The notes under the pieces are model-generated. The model saw nothing but the letters and a program-made list of their open reading frames with translations, was not told the origin of the DNA and ran no database searches. Source: Zygnema cylindricum (Eukaryota > Streptophyta > Zygnematophyceae > Zygnematales > Zygnemataceae). Taken from it: a stretch of DNA of 64,000 nt. A program made the translations under genes and the position numbers. Below are positions 24,157-39,200 of this stretch, one piece after another. The DNA is taken from assembly GCA_037447655.1 (NCBI GenBank), contig JBBHKE010002559.1:89756-153755 (forward strand). Reading direction: 5' to 3'. Within the stretch, counting starts at the first letter, position 1. Every line of letters begins with the position of its first letter.

Positions 24157-24228
24157 AAGTTACATCTTTTGGCCCTCCGTAGGTTCCCTTGTCGTTTTCT
24201 CGGCCAGGCATGCGCAAGCGGAGTGTCT
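24157..24228 (+). promoter_or_regulatory. Short gap between transposon end and TARBP1 start
   Basis: Only 72 bp separate the end of element I-d from the TARBP1 ATG. An out-of-frame upstream ATG occurs at 24210 and would overlap the main frame. No TATA box was recognised. Unless the real start lies elsewhere, the promoter must lie largely in the transposon sequence. Confidence 0.45.
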
Positions 24229-27200
24229 ATGGCTCGTCTTCTCGCTGCTGTCAGATGCCTCTCAGCGGCTTCCACTTCCTCGCCTTCTCTGTCTCCCGCC
24301 GCTGTGGCGCCAGATGTCATCCGGGCGCTCATTGCGTGCTCGCAGGAAACTCCGGAAGAGTTTTTGGCAGCGGCCCTGCAAGCTTTTGTAAAGGTGAGAT
24401 AGAGAGAAAGTAAGAGGAAGAGGGAGAGAGACCGGAAGGGAGAGACCGAGAAAGCGCACAAAAGAGACACATAAGAAGGGAGAAGTGCAGAATTTTCACT
24501 CAGCTTGTGTTTTGAAGGTTATGGCTGACCATTTTAAACCCTGGATCCTATCAATCATAATGTTATTCACATAATTAGTGTTGACCGTAGTTCATTCGAA
24601 TATTTTTTTTTTATTGGGATTTGAAAAACATGACTCAAATGTGGATTGTATCGATGTTGGAAATTCTATCAAGAATTGTCTGAGCTAGCATTTCTTACGG
24701 AAAAATATTCAACATTATTTGAGATCATAATCCTCGTAGTTGTTTGCTGGGTATCAATAGGATCCAAACAGTGCTCGAGCATCACAGGCATGCCATCCAG
24801 GCAAATGCAGGTGATGCACAGCACAAGTTTTAAGTGAATTCTCCAATGCCTAATAGTGAAAGTGAAATTCGGGATGGTGAGAAAGAGAGGGAGATGATGA
24901 GAGGGAAAGGGGGTGGAAGAGGGGGGAAGGTGAAGGAAAAAAAGGACATCAGAGGTGATAGAATAACAAAAGAAAGAGCTTTAGGTGAGGCAATCGATCC
25001 ATTGTTACCCGAAAGATAGAAAAGGAAGAAGTGAGTGCTAATGAAGCACGCAGGTAAGTTAAAATTTTGAAAACCTGTACTTAATTCGTCCTTTTTCTCT
25101 TTGTTCATTCATGTTTTTCTTTTTTACATATCATTTGCCCAGCTGGTTTGGTACACTGCACACTTGTTGTACATTGCTTATCATATGGACTTTTGAGATA
25201 ATCATATTAAGAATGGTGGAGGTAATTATTGTAGGGCGGCCTTTTGCCAGTTGATGATGGTGGGGTTTTAATGTTGTGGAAAGTGTACAATGGTGCAAAA
25301 GCAAGTCTGTGGGATTTGTTAGCATTTCATAAGTGTGCTAATTATGGAAAGTTACATAATGTCATATTCAATCTATACAGACTCATGTTTGAGACAAGAA
25401 AGCTTGACATGGTTGCTCCTATGAATGGTTTGAATTAGGCTTTTGGAGTACTTATTGTCCAGACTTAAGGTTTATAGGGAACATGTCCAGAAACGTACAT
25501 CCACACAAGTTTGGCAATGTCAGCCATGGATGCGTATGTATATTGCCAATAAAAGCATTGTATGACTGTTGGAAAATATAAAATCTCATAGCTTCACCTT
25601 GAGGATCCCGATATGGTGCTACTTTACAACCAGTGATCTTGACTGTCCTTATTGCACAATGATTATCTTATAAACCATTATTTCAAAAAAAAAAACAAAT
25701 AGAATGAAGTCAAGGTTTTCTTGGCATTGTTAATATCATCGACGTAACAAGCATAATGTATGTTTTGCTGAGATTTTAGGAATGGAAATGCAGAGGACCT
25801 TATGCACAAGCCTGAAGTGGAATTTTTTTGGTTTCTTACTCTATTGTACGTGTTAGTTTTCAGATATTCCTCGTGACAGGTGAATATCTTTCATGTCGAT
25901 AAACACCTAAAGATATAGCACAAAGCTGAGAACGAAAATGTTGATTTTATGGAATTCAATGCCGAATTTCAGTAGAGTTAATAAATCGCTAAATCGCGTT
26001 AACGGCACTATTTAAGGAAGTGGACGACAATCCGCCACGTCTCCTTACACCAAATTAGTATTATGCATTCTAATTTCGCATTTACCCTCATAATTCCTTT
26101 GTTAGCGATGTGCGGTTTAGTGATCATGTTGTTTTGCCCTCGAACATTGTGGTGGCCATGTTAATTACTAGTACTGGAAACTTCAGGCAAGGATGGGATT
26201 CAATCCTGTACTACCTACCTGGTCAGTTGTACCCTTGGACAAGTGCAATCTTTATCTCAAAAAATTATATTGGAAGTTATGAACGTAAAATTTGAGCAAG
26301 TTTTTGCATTGTCCGACATCATTCTCATAGTTTTTGTAGAGGAAATGCTCTTCTTTTAAAACTCAAGGCTTGGCATTTGTTTTGCTCGACTCATCGTATC
26401 TGTTTAACTCTTATTGTATGCATGTCCTGAAAATAATAGTAATATGTCAGATGTTGAACGTGCTTTGTTTTGTTGCCTGTTTGCAGGAAAATGCCCTTTC
26501 CTTGAGCTCTGACGTTGATCTGAGTTTCCGTACAAATGTCTTGTCTGTAGCAGCAGTACTCTTTGAGGAGCCTGGTAATCTTCCTTCCACAATATGTACT
26601 TTGTCTTAATGTTTCGGTGCTGTATGAAAAGTCTTAGGTATGTCAAAGTTGAGACCAGTCACCTGAAGACTGGTCGTTAAAAAAAAAAGACGTGTTTTGT
26701 GTCTGTTTCAGAAGCCTGCTAAAAATAGAAACAATAGTATTTTAGACATACCCGACTAATATTTTTGGGCTCATAATGTAGAGTATGCAAACAATTTGGT
26801 CTCTGGAGGTATACTTAGCCCTTGGTCTGCCATTATGGTTTTGCAGGAGTGACCTCTTGGCAATTGGAGAAAGTGGTAACTGAGTTTTGTCTACCATTAC
26901 TGGCTCCAAAAGTACCACTTCCTTTGCAAGCCAAGGTGAGAGTTTATTTTTAAATCTCAGCACTGTAAAGGATATAACCGTCACTTTGTGCCCTTGAAGG
27001 TTAATTACGGCTAGATGCCACGATGTTTTTTTTCTCTTTAAAGTTGCGGGGCCTTTAAACAAGCTTTACAATAATTTTTTGTCGAGATTTGGTTACCAAG
27101 TTGTTTCAGGAGGTGTAGAGTTTAGGATGTTGGCGAACATTTGCCATTTCTTGCAATTGTCTTGGACATGAAATTATCATAGACACAAAATGTGTTGTAA

Positions 27201-30200
27201 CATCAAAAAAATGTCATATAATTCTCCTCTTCACACTTTCCCACTGTCATTGATTTTAGTCATATTGACAAGAGTCTTCTCTCTGTTGTATTTTTGACTT
27301 CTGTTACAACCTGAAATACAAAACCGTTTGGTAGCAGAAACTCTTATCGTCAACTCTAGGTTGTTTGTACTGATCCAACTTGATGACAAGTCTAATGGAC
27401 ATGAGCTAATGTTTTGGGTACTCTTCAAAAGGTTCTGGGTACTCTTCAAAAGATCTTGGGTACTCTTCAAAGGTTCTTTTATGCTTTCAGTCCCAATAAT
27501 CTGTTTTGTGCAAGCATTTTCACTTGCCAGCCTGTACCATACAGGACTTCTCAACTGTTCTATCATTTGTTTGTGTGGTTGTAACTGCCTAGTTTTTCAA
27601 CCGGTCACAGTCAGTTGAGTAGAGGTCAACAGTTGCAGAAGAATGGCCGGACTGGAAAATGCCTAAAGGTTAAATCTTCTGCAAGGTGTTTTTGGTAGAT
27701 TTGTACTTTTCATCATTGATGGATGTTTGCTACTCACGATTTGACAATAAATCTTGTCGTACTTTCATTAGCAAACCCTAGCTGCGATCACATTTGAGGG
27801 AGGGGAGCAAGAGGAGGGAGGGGAGGGAGGATAGAGACAGGAGGGACGGGAGGGAGGTGAGGGAAGGAAGCCATGTAAAAATTCAACTGGGAAACTTTGT
27901 TGCTGACTGAAATGGTCTTTTGGCAGGTATCTACTATCTGTGCCAAACTTATTGCATCGCATCGAGCCTGGGCTTTGGCTGTAAATCTTGTTTTTCCTCG
28001 CTGTCTTAATGCCTTCGGAATCTCTCAAATAAAGGCATTTCAAGACCAAAAAAATGTTTTACAGTCCCCTAAGGATACAAAATTTAATAAATTGGAGGTG
28101 ACTGCGTCAATCAGAAATGGTGATGTGGACATTTTTTCAGAAAATGAAATATCAATAGCACCTCATGCAGCTTGTCGCCTTCTTAGCTGCCTTCTAACTG
28201 AAGCAAAGAGCATTGCACAGTCAGAAATGGAGGAGGAAGGGAGAGTAGGAGGAGAACGGCCAGGTTCTAATCCAGCCACATTCCAGAATATGGATTCTGT
28301 CTGTTCTCTACAAGGGGAGCTATCTGGTTTGCAAGTAATGGAGGACAAAAATGAAATAAGTTTTTCAACGTTGAATTTCCTCGAACAAGCTGTGGATCAA
28401 TTTCTTCGGCCAGCTCTTGGGTTACTTCAAGGCCCAGCAGATGAGGCTATTCGACATCAAATAATGCAAACTCTAATTGCACCCCTTTTTGACATTGCCA
28501 TTTTTGTCAAACGGACTGGCGGGAGAGCGAGGCAAGGATCGCATAGTGAAACGAGGTGAGGCTGAAGCGTAGGATGAATCTGATATTCCAAAGTTAATCA
28601 AATATCATTTAACCTCAAGTTTCACAGGAGAAGAACGCCAATTGAAAATTCTAAGTTTAACTGACAGGGTGACCTGTTTCAAGGTGTTTTGAAAGTTTTC
28701 TGTTAATTTTATTGATTCCGACGGGCATTATTGCCTGATCCCAGGTCAGCACTCGGGACTACTATCTGGGAGCAATGTCAGTCCTTGGTGAAATTGGGAG
28801 GAAGACATAATCGTGAAGCGTACTCAATTTTTGCTTTATTTGCAAGGCTCCTCCTCCCTCCTATGACCATTTCCGAGTGTCAAGAAGTCCTGGGAAATGG
28901 ATCGTTGAAAGAGGAATGTGCGTCACCGTTTGAACTTCGTGCTGAGGATGAATTCTGGAACTTCATCAAAGCTGGCTTGGTGAGTAGGATCAAATTGCAC
29001 AGGAAGTAAGCTATTATTTACCACACCAGCTGAAATTCCATTCGTGCCTGATACTCTCATGGAACAATTGAGAAGGCATCTTTTCCTCTTTTATTTATGG
29101 TATCACCATATGTCCCGCAAATGTATTTTCCTGTCGTTGCAGGTCGACAATGATTCTATCACACGAAAGTATGCATTACACATTCTCAAATGCTCTCTGC
29201 CTGTGCCAGAAGAGAACAGGGAACAGGTAGTGGACGCAGTGAAAAGGAAAAGTGCGAAGGAACGGATGAATGCGACAGCTAGCTGTAGCAATACTGAGAG
29301 GGAAGAGAACGCGGAGCACAACAAGGGAGCTGAGACACAATGTGAAGGCCTCAACTATTTGGAAGACTTCATGCAAGCACCCATAGATCCAAACAAGGCC
29401 AGAAATTGTCAAGCTCGGTGGGAGGCTTTCATTTTATTATTTGAGACTCTGGACGAATATGGCCTGCATTTGGCTGAATCTGCATGGGAGCCACAGGTAG
29501 CCATACACTTCATTTGAAAATACGTCGTATTTACATGAGATCGTCACCAATGCTAACTGCTGCACTTAATTTTTTTTTACTTGTTTTTGTGAAACTTGTG
29601 TGGAAAGACTGGTCATTTACTAGCAATTTTTTATGTTCTGAATAAGATGTACTTACAACGTTAGAAGACAAGGAAGGAAAAGTAATCTGTGATGTCATTA
29701 GTGCCTTTGCGATTGCCTGTTGAGGCGTGTGAATCTATTCGAGATTACCCCAGCTGATTTCTGGCTGTTTCTTTCCTTTCCAATCCAAATTTAGAAAGGT
29801 GTTAAAATTGAGTGTTTGATATGGTGAAGTAGTCAACCTGAAGCCAATACTGGTCATATTAAGTCATATGTATTGTTGAGTTGCATAAGCATTCAATTTT
29901 CAACCACATTTCTGAAATTGTTGGGACATGTTGTGTGTTCTTTTTCCTTAAAGATGAATTTTCTACAGAAAGTAATTCCCTCCTATCGAATAACTGCAGA
30001 TGGATATTTTAGTGCCTTCTACCGCTAATGTGGATACTTGGGACCTATTTCCTGCAATGGATGTTGATTTGTCATGGGTCGCGGTTTTGTGGGCTCGGGG
30101 ATTTGTTCACAAGAACCCTCAGGGTAAGAATGCTGTAAGAAAATTAGTGTTGTATACCATACATTGGCGGAATCCAGCATTTGAAATATTAAAGTGCTAA

Positions 30201-33200
30201 TATACCAAAATTGGGTTCCGTGCATCTGTTTCTTGGATTTTGAGGGTTGAGTATGTGATTTGTTTTTGTCCATTAGGAGTTGCTAAGCCTTATCTGAAGC
30301 TGTTAGGTCAGTGCTTGGTATGCTTTCATAGCAAACTGTGCGTGTTAATGTTTGCCAGGCGCGTATAGGTCCAACAACTGTTCAGGAAACTGATGAGAAA
30401 CTTATATTTATGTCGCAAATGGAAAGGCTTAGTGGGTCTGGTTTTCTTAAACTTTACTGCTACTCAAAGACACTAATGGAAAAGAAAAGGTCGAGTGTTG
30501 CTATTAATACCTACCTTATCTTTTTGTGTTTTAGGAACTGCCATTTTTTTCTACTTTTGACTAATCTCAGCTGTATCCTTTTGCCTGTTCCAATGCCCCT
30601 TTAACTCTTCTAAACATGTGTTATGAATCCTTTCTCTCCTTTTTTGGCAGTTCGTCGCCTTGTCTTAAAGTCTTTTTTTGCATGCAACTGGAATTACCGT
30701 CCATATAGCTCTTCTCTTCCGGAGCGTTTTGTTTCTGGGCCTCTTTTACGAACCCTTGATGACCCAGCTCATCATCGAGACTTCGGTAATTATTTCTGTC
30801 TATCTACTTTCTCTACGGTTTTTTTGTTCTTTCTAGTCCACATGAATGATGGAAGACTATCCTGTTTCTTTTTAGACATTATGGAGTGTAGTGTGCACAT
30901 GTAGTATTTCATAGAAATGAACATAGGATGGGTCATGATTTACATATCAGTTTTCTGCTGGTATGCACGTACCTTAACTGTATTTTTGAGCATATGACGT
31001 TTCTCATCTTTCATTAACAGCTTCTTCAGACACTAAGTTCACTGTATGTCATTTCACATTTTTTTTTCCAGGGATCAAAGGAAAGTACACATCTGCTATT
31101 GGTTTGGCTGCTGAACAATTTTTCAAAAACTATTTGAGAGACTTCTCAGCAGAGTAAGAATACGTGACAACCTGTCACAACAGTGCAGCTGAAAGTATTT
31201 TACTGCTAATTAAGTGCATGGCTCAGTGTGGCTTAAGTCAAGTTAGGCCGGTCAGTGGTATTCATCCTCACCTTAAAATTTTTAGGCCCAGTCCCAAGTG
31301 GCCGGGCTTCACTACTACTGTATTTTACATTGAAATTGCAACTCTGGGGTTCAATAGTACATTTTCAAGTTACTAGTTTGACGTGCTTGTTTTCGCATTT
31401 TACGGCTACATGAAATTGTTTAGGTCCTTGTTTTTTGCAGTCTGCATTCACATCTTGGTACAGAAGACTGCATGGTTGATCGAATTCTGTTTTTTTCCTC
31501 TGAGGTCTTTACTCTGATTTTATTTTGCCGTTTGCTCAATGTTGATTCTCTTGAGTATGTATTACAACCTATTTTCATTCTTTCCATTAGAAGTTCCGCT
31601 CTCTCCATGAGCTTGTAAATGATAACTACTACATAATCATGTTCATGTTATGGCCCTGTTCTTTTGTTTAAACTATGGCCTGTGAAAATGCATCTTTTTG
31701 TTTTTTTTTTGCAGACGTGGACTTACTTTTCTTTGCCTCCTGGCTTCTGAGTTATTGGCCATAAGTTCATGTCGATATGGCCTTATGACTGTGGCTATGT
31801 GTTTAGAAGCTTCTGCTGCTGGCCTCCCTCAGAGAGGACCTTCCTTTCCAAATTTAGAAATGGTGAAACCTGTGGTTGATCAGGATCAGCATAGCAATGG
31901 AATTGCTGGTCAAAAGATAATGGAATCAGAACAGACTGAGAAAACGGTGATTATGGATCTCAAGAATCAGAGTCTTACTTTTCTCGACACTCTGCGAATG
32001 CTTTTGGAGGACACAAAGAAACATTTTAATCCAAACTACAGAGCGAAAGGTACTGTTCCGTCAAATTGATTTCCCCGAGACTAGGTTCCAGTGTTATTTC
32101 AAACCAAGAAGTATCCTCCGGTTTGAAATTCGGTTTCTGTCGTGATCTTCATTGTTTCTGTTCCAAAGTCATTAGCATAAGAGGGGCCATGGATGCTTTG
32201 GATCCATTGAGGTTCAATATCGATGGTTTATGAAGATTCATCTTGCCCTTACAAAGACAGACACATTGGGACCTCATTATCATCATCAATAGAAAGTCTT
32301 TTCCACAAGATGTCATACCAGGCTTATTCTACGAATGTTGAACTTATCTAAGAATCCTTTCTCCAAAAGCACCTACAATTCCAGAGCTAATGGGCAAAAT
32401 ACGAGGGCGTCGTTGTAGTTCCCTCATAAAGTTTTACAGAATCTCTCTTGACATCGTCATGTTCTAGCACCAAAGGAAAATTATTGATGCGCTGAAATAG
32501 AAAGCCCATGCGTGGTCTCCTTGTTTGAGATTATGCCTTATAGATGTCCTTAATGTGACTTATTGACAAAAGTTCAACTTCACTTTGGTTTTTGCCTTTT
32601 AATTAGAGTCGGTTATGATTTATGTATGTCGGGGATGGGGTGCAAGGCAGTTTATGGCCATTTTCTCCGAGCTGCTTCAATGGCCATCCATAGAACCACA
32701 GTTACTGTTCCAGCTTTGGCGCATTTTCTGGAGGGCATTCCGACAAAACTGCTCCAGTCTGGAGGTAGATCCTGCTTGTAATCAGCATTCTCTTTTTTCC
32801 CACCTTGAAAGCTTGTTCAATAGAGTGCATTTAGTGGAGGAAACTTTTGTCTATTAGGATATTCTTTTGCTGTAGCAGCATGTGCAGTCTTCGCTTAGTA
32901 AAAAATCCTTCACATTTCTTTGAGGGTAAGTGATTTTTGTGTAACCTTCTCAAGATGTTTGTACTTCCATATACTTCCACGATATGTTGTCCCATTGACA
33001 ATCAATCTCATTTTTGGCCAGTTTAAGACAGGTCGCCTAGCAACCTGCGACCACTATAAGTGAAAAGTTAATAAGTGAAATGGATAGGATGATGTGTTTG
33101 GTTAGTTAAGTGGAATTTTTCGTTAAACATACACTTCTTGTTTATGCACTTCTGTTTTTATTTTATGTGAAAAGAAAAGGAAGTTGGATCGTCATTGATA

Positions 33201-36200
33201 GATGGTGCTGGTTAAGAAGTCCTTGCTGATTACTGCTCAATAATACGTAGTATAGGATAGTAAGTATAATAGGTGTCAGTAGGCCGTTTCACACGATGGC
33301 TTTCTTTGGTATTTTTTGAGCTGGCGATGATCGACTTTGTCGATAAAATTCCTGCAGCTGTTTTGGGACACCTAGCAATTTTTTTTTTGTTCACCTGTAT
33401 GGATACTGCCAGGAAGCGGATGGTTTACTTGCCAAAATTGACGAGTAAACCATCTGCTAGTCCTTGGTAAACTGTTGCAGCTGTCGATGAAGGCACCTGC
33501 ATTTACTTAAAATGGTTGACTCCAACCTCATTTGGACAGGTCGACCTTAAATTGTTATTGCAATTTTTAGAACGATGATGCAATTTTTTTGATATTCTTG
33601 GTACAGTTATTATGGCAAAATTTCCATCAAGTTTGTTAAATTTCTCTTGGTCTTCTGATTTCCATCATACATTTCCGTACCTGTCCAACCATGTAATCAT
33701 TGCTACAAGAATATCTAGAAAAGTCTTAGAGTGCAAGGGCCTAGTGTCTTATCGATCACTAATTGGATTAACAATAACACGGCCTAAATGATTACGAATG
33801 TTCATTTGTCTTTTCAGGAGCTCTTCATGCCACTCTCTCAGATTGGCTTCGACCCTCTGTCAGTTATAATGGAACCTTCACACTCTCTCAAACACAAACT
33901 GGAGATTATTTCTCAGACCAATGGCTATTGGTGGGGCTTCATGAGATGTTGAACAGATTCTTCGAGCCAATTATTAGTGAAATGGAAAATTTGTCAGAGG
34001 AAGAGCAGGAAGCTTGGGGGACTGCAGCTAAGAGATGGGTCAAAATGTTGTTAATAGGGGGCATGGAAGAGACAAATGTGGAAATTCTTCTTAAGGTAGG
34101 TTCAAATGCACTTTATATTTACCTCTCTTTTTGCTTTCTTTTTAATTGTGGTGCTATTGCATGTCAAAAACGTGACTTGGCGAACTGACAACAATTTTCT
34201 GCAACTGCAAGATTGTGGAATTGTCTGGTTATTTGTGGAGTCTTATGTTTGCGTTTTTGGTTTTATGATGTCTAGGTTGACGTCAAACAAAACATGTGGC
34301 TGATTGCCCACCAAGCAGTTGTTAAACAGTGGGAAATATAGTACACACCTTGTTCTTTTTCACTTTGAAGTAAGTCGCTGTGAAAAAAGGTCTAAGGGAT
34401 GAAAGAATAAGTCAAAAGAGAATCATGCTATTAAACTTCATGTTTTGCATATTTTTTTCTTTGTCCGCTTCTGTTACTGTGTGTTGTTACTTAGCATTTT
34501 GAAGCTTTCACTCTCCCTGTTTCCAGGAAGTCAACACAAAGGTTCGAGAGTCGTTGAACTCACCAAAAATTTTCAGTGTCAAGGCACAAAAATCACTTAT
34601 TTTCACACGAAGCCTCTTGGAGATGTGCGGTAAACAAGAGGTTGAAGATCGCCATAGAGATCAAGGACCAAGTTCGAACAGTTTAGTTGCGAATCGTTTG
34701 GTTCATATGGTTGGACAGAATCTGGTAAGTCTAGGGCAAGCATTACAAACACGTTGTACGTATTCTCTTGTTCACTAACAATTGGGCCCATTTCAAGCTC
34801 CTAAGCACAAAAAACAAAACTTTCACACAAAACATTTAAGTCTGAAATTGTGCTGACTTGCTTTTGAGTTCCATTTCTCTGTAAATTATGACATTGTCCT
34901 TTCTCTTCTCAAACCCCTTTTACCTCTGGTTACTCTGCTGATACCCATATCTCCAGTTTCCAATCTACATGTTTCAACTAATTTGTGCGAATCTGAGCAA
35001 AAGCTTGGCAACATAAAACCAAGCATCTGTAGTGTCAACTGGCTTGAAACTGCGTCTAAGTCAAAATCCTATGCAGCCCGTAGATATTGCTGTGTGGTGA
35101 GAACCATTATGACCTGGAGAAGTGGAATATGTTAGTTTGGTTTGGTGAGGTAATGCTAATTCTGGGCATGTCTGTTTGAAATGTCTGAAAGTGCAGGACC
35201 TAATTGTGATGTACGCTCGATATCAGAGTAAGACTTTTAAGATGGACTTATCGGAGTTTTATGGGCAGCCTCTACCCGGAACAGTCACAGGAAGAATGGG
35301 AGGACCGAGTCAACGCCGTCTCCCAGCTCTTTTGGCTGCGTCTGTGTTTTCCTCGGTAAGTTTCTACATTACGCGTAAGACTGCCCTACCTAAGGACCAT
35401 TTTTTTTGTCATTATTCAGTTTTTTTCTTTCAAAGTCTTTCTTTGGAAGACCCTTCATTGAGGTCAACCTTTTGCTTGCAAGAGATTGCAATGCGGATTT
35501 CTATTTGTATTGGTAAAAGTGATCGTTGCTATACTTCATCTTTTCATTGCGCGGTTGTTGTAGTTTAGGTTGGAATGCACCAATCAAAAGCAAAAACATT
35601 ATGCAACACACATTTATGGAAATATATTTTTGTGAAAACACTGAATAGCTGTTAGCACTGTACTTGAAAGGTGAACTCTCAAGTTTTTCTCTTTTGTGTG
35701 TACGTGCCTTGCGACTTTCCGGAATCGGTTTCAACAGGTCTTAGCGGTGAAAGTAACAGCTGAGGCATTCACCTGGATATTGGAAGAGGACCCGAGCTTC
35801 ATTTCTGAGAACTTGAAGAATTGCCATTCTTTCTTGTGGGAGTTTGTATCCTCCTTTTTTCTGCCATCAACCTGTCTCTATTCCACGGAGGTCAGCGGAT
35901 ATACTACAATGCATGTTTTATTTATGCGGGAAACATTTACTCAGTAGCATTCAAGCTTATGCATCCGAGATATCTTTTGAAGATAACTTTGTCTTGGCCA
36001 TTAAGAAAGTAGAGAAAAACTTTTTGCAATGTTGCATTCTCTCGGGCAAATCTGGATGTTAATTCCATTTATGGTGTGGGGGAAAATGGAGTATTGATTG
36101 AATGTGAATTGTGTGTAAAGGTGTCAACGTTTTTGCAATGTGTTTTTTTTCTTATTTTTTATAGGGTGACATGGTGGACAGATTGAAGCTGAAGTTCGCA

Positions 36201-39200
36201 TGGGACAATTTGAGGCACTTGTACCAGTTTGCAAAGCACTTGCTTTTTCTTTCACCTTGTCATTCCAAAGAGGAGTTGAATGGAATCTTCCAGGGATCTG
36301 TGATAATATGAATACAGAGAAGGTTGTGGATTTTCTGGCGTTGTCAATTCAAAGGGGCGTACAGGCATTATTGGATGGAGGAGCTCTGGCTCGAAGTAGG
36401 CGAGCGCTCTTGGAGTATTGCAAGGTATACTTTTATGTTTGTGGATATTGCATTAATCTTTGTACAGCCATTTTTTTAAATTCATTTTGATGAATTGGCA
36501 TATTGTTGCCATACTACCGGAAATCGTCCAACAAGTTGCTGTCAATTACTGTACAAAATGCTTAGTGTGGGAAAACAATAAGTCTGGTTTTTCAAGTGAG
36601 TATTTCTTACAATTGGGGATAACATCGTCGTAGCTTTTTTGAGGAAACTACGAAGGCTCTAGGTATAAATTTAGTCATGCCCATTGTTAATTTGGGTACA
36701 TGCACAATGCATGCACTCTTGTAAAAAACTCATGCACAAAGTGTATTTATTGTTTACATGAGTTGTCATCTGAGATTGTTGTCTTTGCGTTAGTTATGCA
36801 TTTTTTTGTAAATTCTCCATAACTGACGTCAAGAGAAAGTAACGAGTCTAAAAGCAAGCATAGTAGGGACATTTCAATATATCTCTCATTATAACAATCT
36901 GGTGTTTTTTCGCAAAGTTGTTTGTATCAGTGCCATACTAGTCCATGTTATGTCATGTGTGGTGTTGCAGGCCAGATGCAGACCACACAAACAAGGGTTT
37001 TGTACTGAGCAGGACTTTGATTTTACGAAAACGTTGAAAACTATTTAACTGCTGTTATTCAGTGCAGTCTATGCTGCTTAGGGTGGACGGTAACCTTTTT
37101 GCCCTTTTATGAACGTTAAATTTAATACGTTCAGTATTTGCCTACCGATTCTTATATGGTTTATTATGTGGTTTTGCTGTTGGCTTGATTGCAGTGGTGG
37201 TGCCTTGAGGCGCTCGCTTCGGTTTTGCCGATTGCGGGTTATCGGTCAGAAAAAATATTCCCAACAAATAAAATTGTCACATCGTCTTTAGAGGATGAAA
37301 CTCTGAAGATATTGCTTTATGATGCAGCTGACAGGTTTGCAATCCCCTTCCTTCCAACTTGAATTTGTATGGCCGCTCTAGAGTAAGGTAAAAGTGTCGA
37401 CTGTCAAAAGTCGCTGGTTTTTTGTTTTTCTTATATTTCAAATTTTCTGACATTCAGTAAACAGTTTGCATCTTCTTGTGCTGTGTTGGCTTGAGATATG
37501 CATGTTTGGGGGGGAGGAAGCCATTACCACATGACCTCGACCACTTGCTTAAAAAGGTTACCGGCAGTTATTATGGGAGTTTGACAAAATGAATTGATGG
37601 GGGCCAGCTTGGAGAGGGTGGGAGAGGACCATATGCTCCCACTGTTGCGTTGCCTTCGGTTACTGATCAGTTTTGGAGCTGTCCAATTGGCAGGTCAGGA
37701 GAAGTCCAGAAGAGAGGTAGAGCTACGTTAAGTTTCCTCGTTTTTGCTTTTTTTCTGATGTTGTTCTCTCCATTTTTTTTTGGTTTTCTTTCCTGAATGT
37801 GTTCGTACCTTTCTCTTTAGAACACGTTTGTCCACTTTTTCTGTGATGGGCTGTTAGCAATAGTGCAGTAAGAAAGCCAGAAATTAGGCAACACGTAAAG
37901 CCTGTTTATGATAGTGGAGTGTTTGTGGTAATCTTAAAATCCAGTCCTACGCTTGAATCTGCACTCTGTCAATTTGACTTTTAAGCAATCCAGTTTCTAT
38001 GCTAATCTATTGACGTTTATGCTCAAAACAAATGCATTGAATACGTATATGTTCAAGTAATGCTTACTTACATCTGATAAGAGATTGCTGTGTTGCATCA
38101 GGTAATGAGAATTATTGTGACTGCTGGCTGGTCAGCCATGGTGGACGCGAATAAGAGAAAAGTGGCACCTATTGCTGCTTTTCTATCAACAGTTATGCAT
38201 CCTGTAATGTTTGGAGATCCTGAGATGCACACTAATTTCCAAGAAGTTGGCGAGGAGGAGGGTCCTCTTAAGTGGGTATGTAGATGCCTTTCCCTGTTTT
38301 TTTGACTTGGATATTAAAGCCCAGTTAGGGTTTGAATGTTGCTTTTGGATCGACACAGATATAGTGAGAATGGCAGGACAAGCAGGACAAGCTTTGCTGG
38401 GTTTGACAATATTCATTATAAATGGTCAATGTAGACATTCTTTAGATCATAGGTTGCTGAAAAAATTTCCCTCACCCTTAAGTATTCTATTTTGCAGAAG
38501 TCGGCTGTATGACGTGTGTGACATATGTGACACACCCTCTTTAAACGAGGCCCTTGCATACTTTTACCAAAACTCCCAGCTATTATTTCTTCGCTCCAAA
38601 CAAGTCAAATGCATTTAGGGTATTCCTGCGACTCTAGAGGTGAATGATGGGTGATGAGAGTAGATTTTCCCCTGGATTTACGGTCCTATCATAAAGACAG
38701 TTCCATGACAAGACAATGTTTGTTTATTTACTCATCCTCGGAAATCATCTGAAAAGTCAGTTCAGAAACCTCTCTGTATCATGCATCCATAAGTCTTCCC
38801 TGGGTGTCGAAACATTGCGTCCATAAGCTTCAAATCTCAAACATTTGTTGCTGGATAACCGGAACTTATTTCCTCCTTTATTCTCTTTTCTTAGAAGGCC
38901 TATTGTCTTGAAATAGCTTTCTCTTTGTCATGCTGCATTTGAATTCTGGGGAATTGCATTGTCAACCCTTGTTCCAGCCATTTTGGGAATGCGTATTGAT
39001 GAGTTTAAAACCGATTACTGCTTTTATGTGTGTCTGTAGATGGTGCATCGACTGATAGAACTTGGGGCACGTAGTCCACGTGTCATGCGACTCACATCTC
39101 TACATCTGTCAGGCCTCTGGTTACAACACCCAGAGATTTGTTGTCTTTATGTTCCCGAATTAAAGACACTTTCTTTACATGGAGCAGGTGAGCTTACTAC

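Noticed and set aside
23657-24217. 186-codon - strand frame near the TARBP1 start
   Set aside because: Lies inside element I-d and its aligned copy (53150-53300) is not open. No transposase motif.
24646-24837. Open stretch in TARBP1 intron 1 as an extra exon
   Set aside because: Exon 1 joins exon 2 at 26487 in perfect phase and a continuous helical sequence results. The stretch lacks a convincing acceptor and family similarity.
33273-33470. Open stretch between TARBP1 exons 11 and 12 as an exon
   Set aside because: Exon 11 (acceptor AGAG/TC at 32609) and exon 12 join in phase to give a continuous family-like [15 protein letters not shown].
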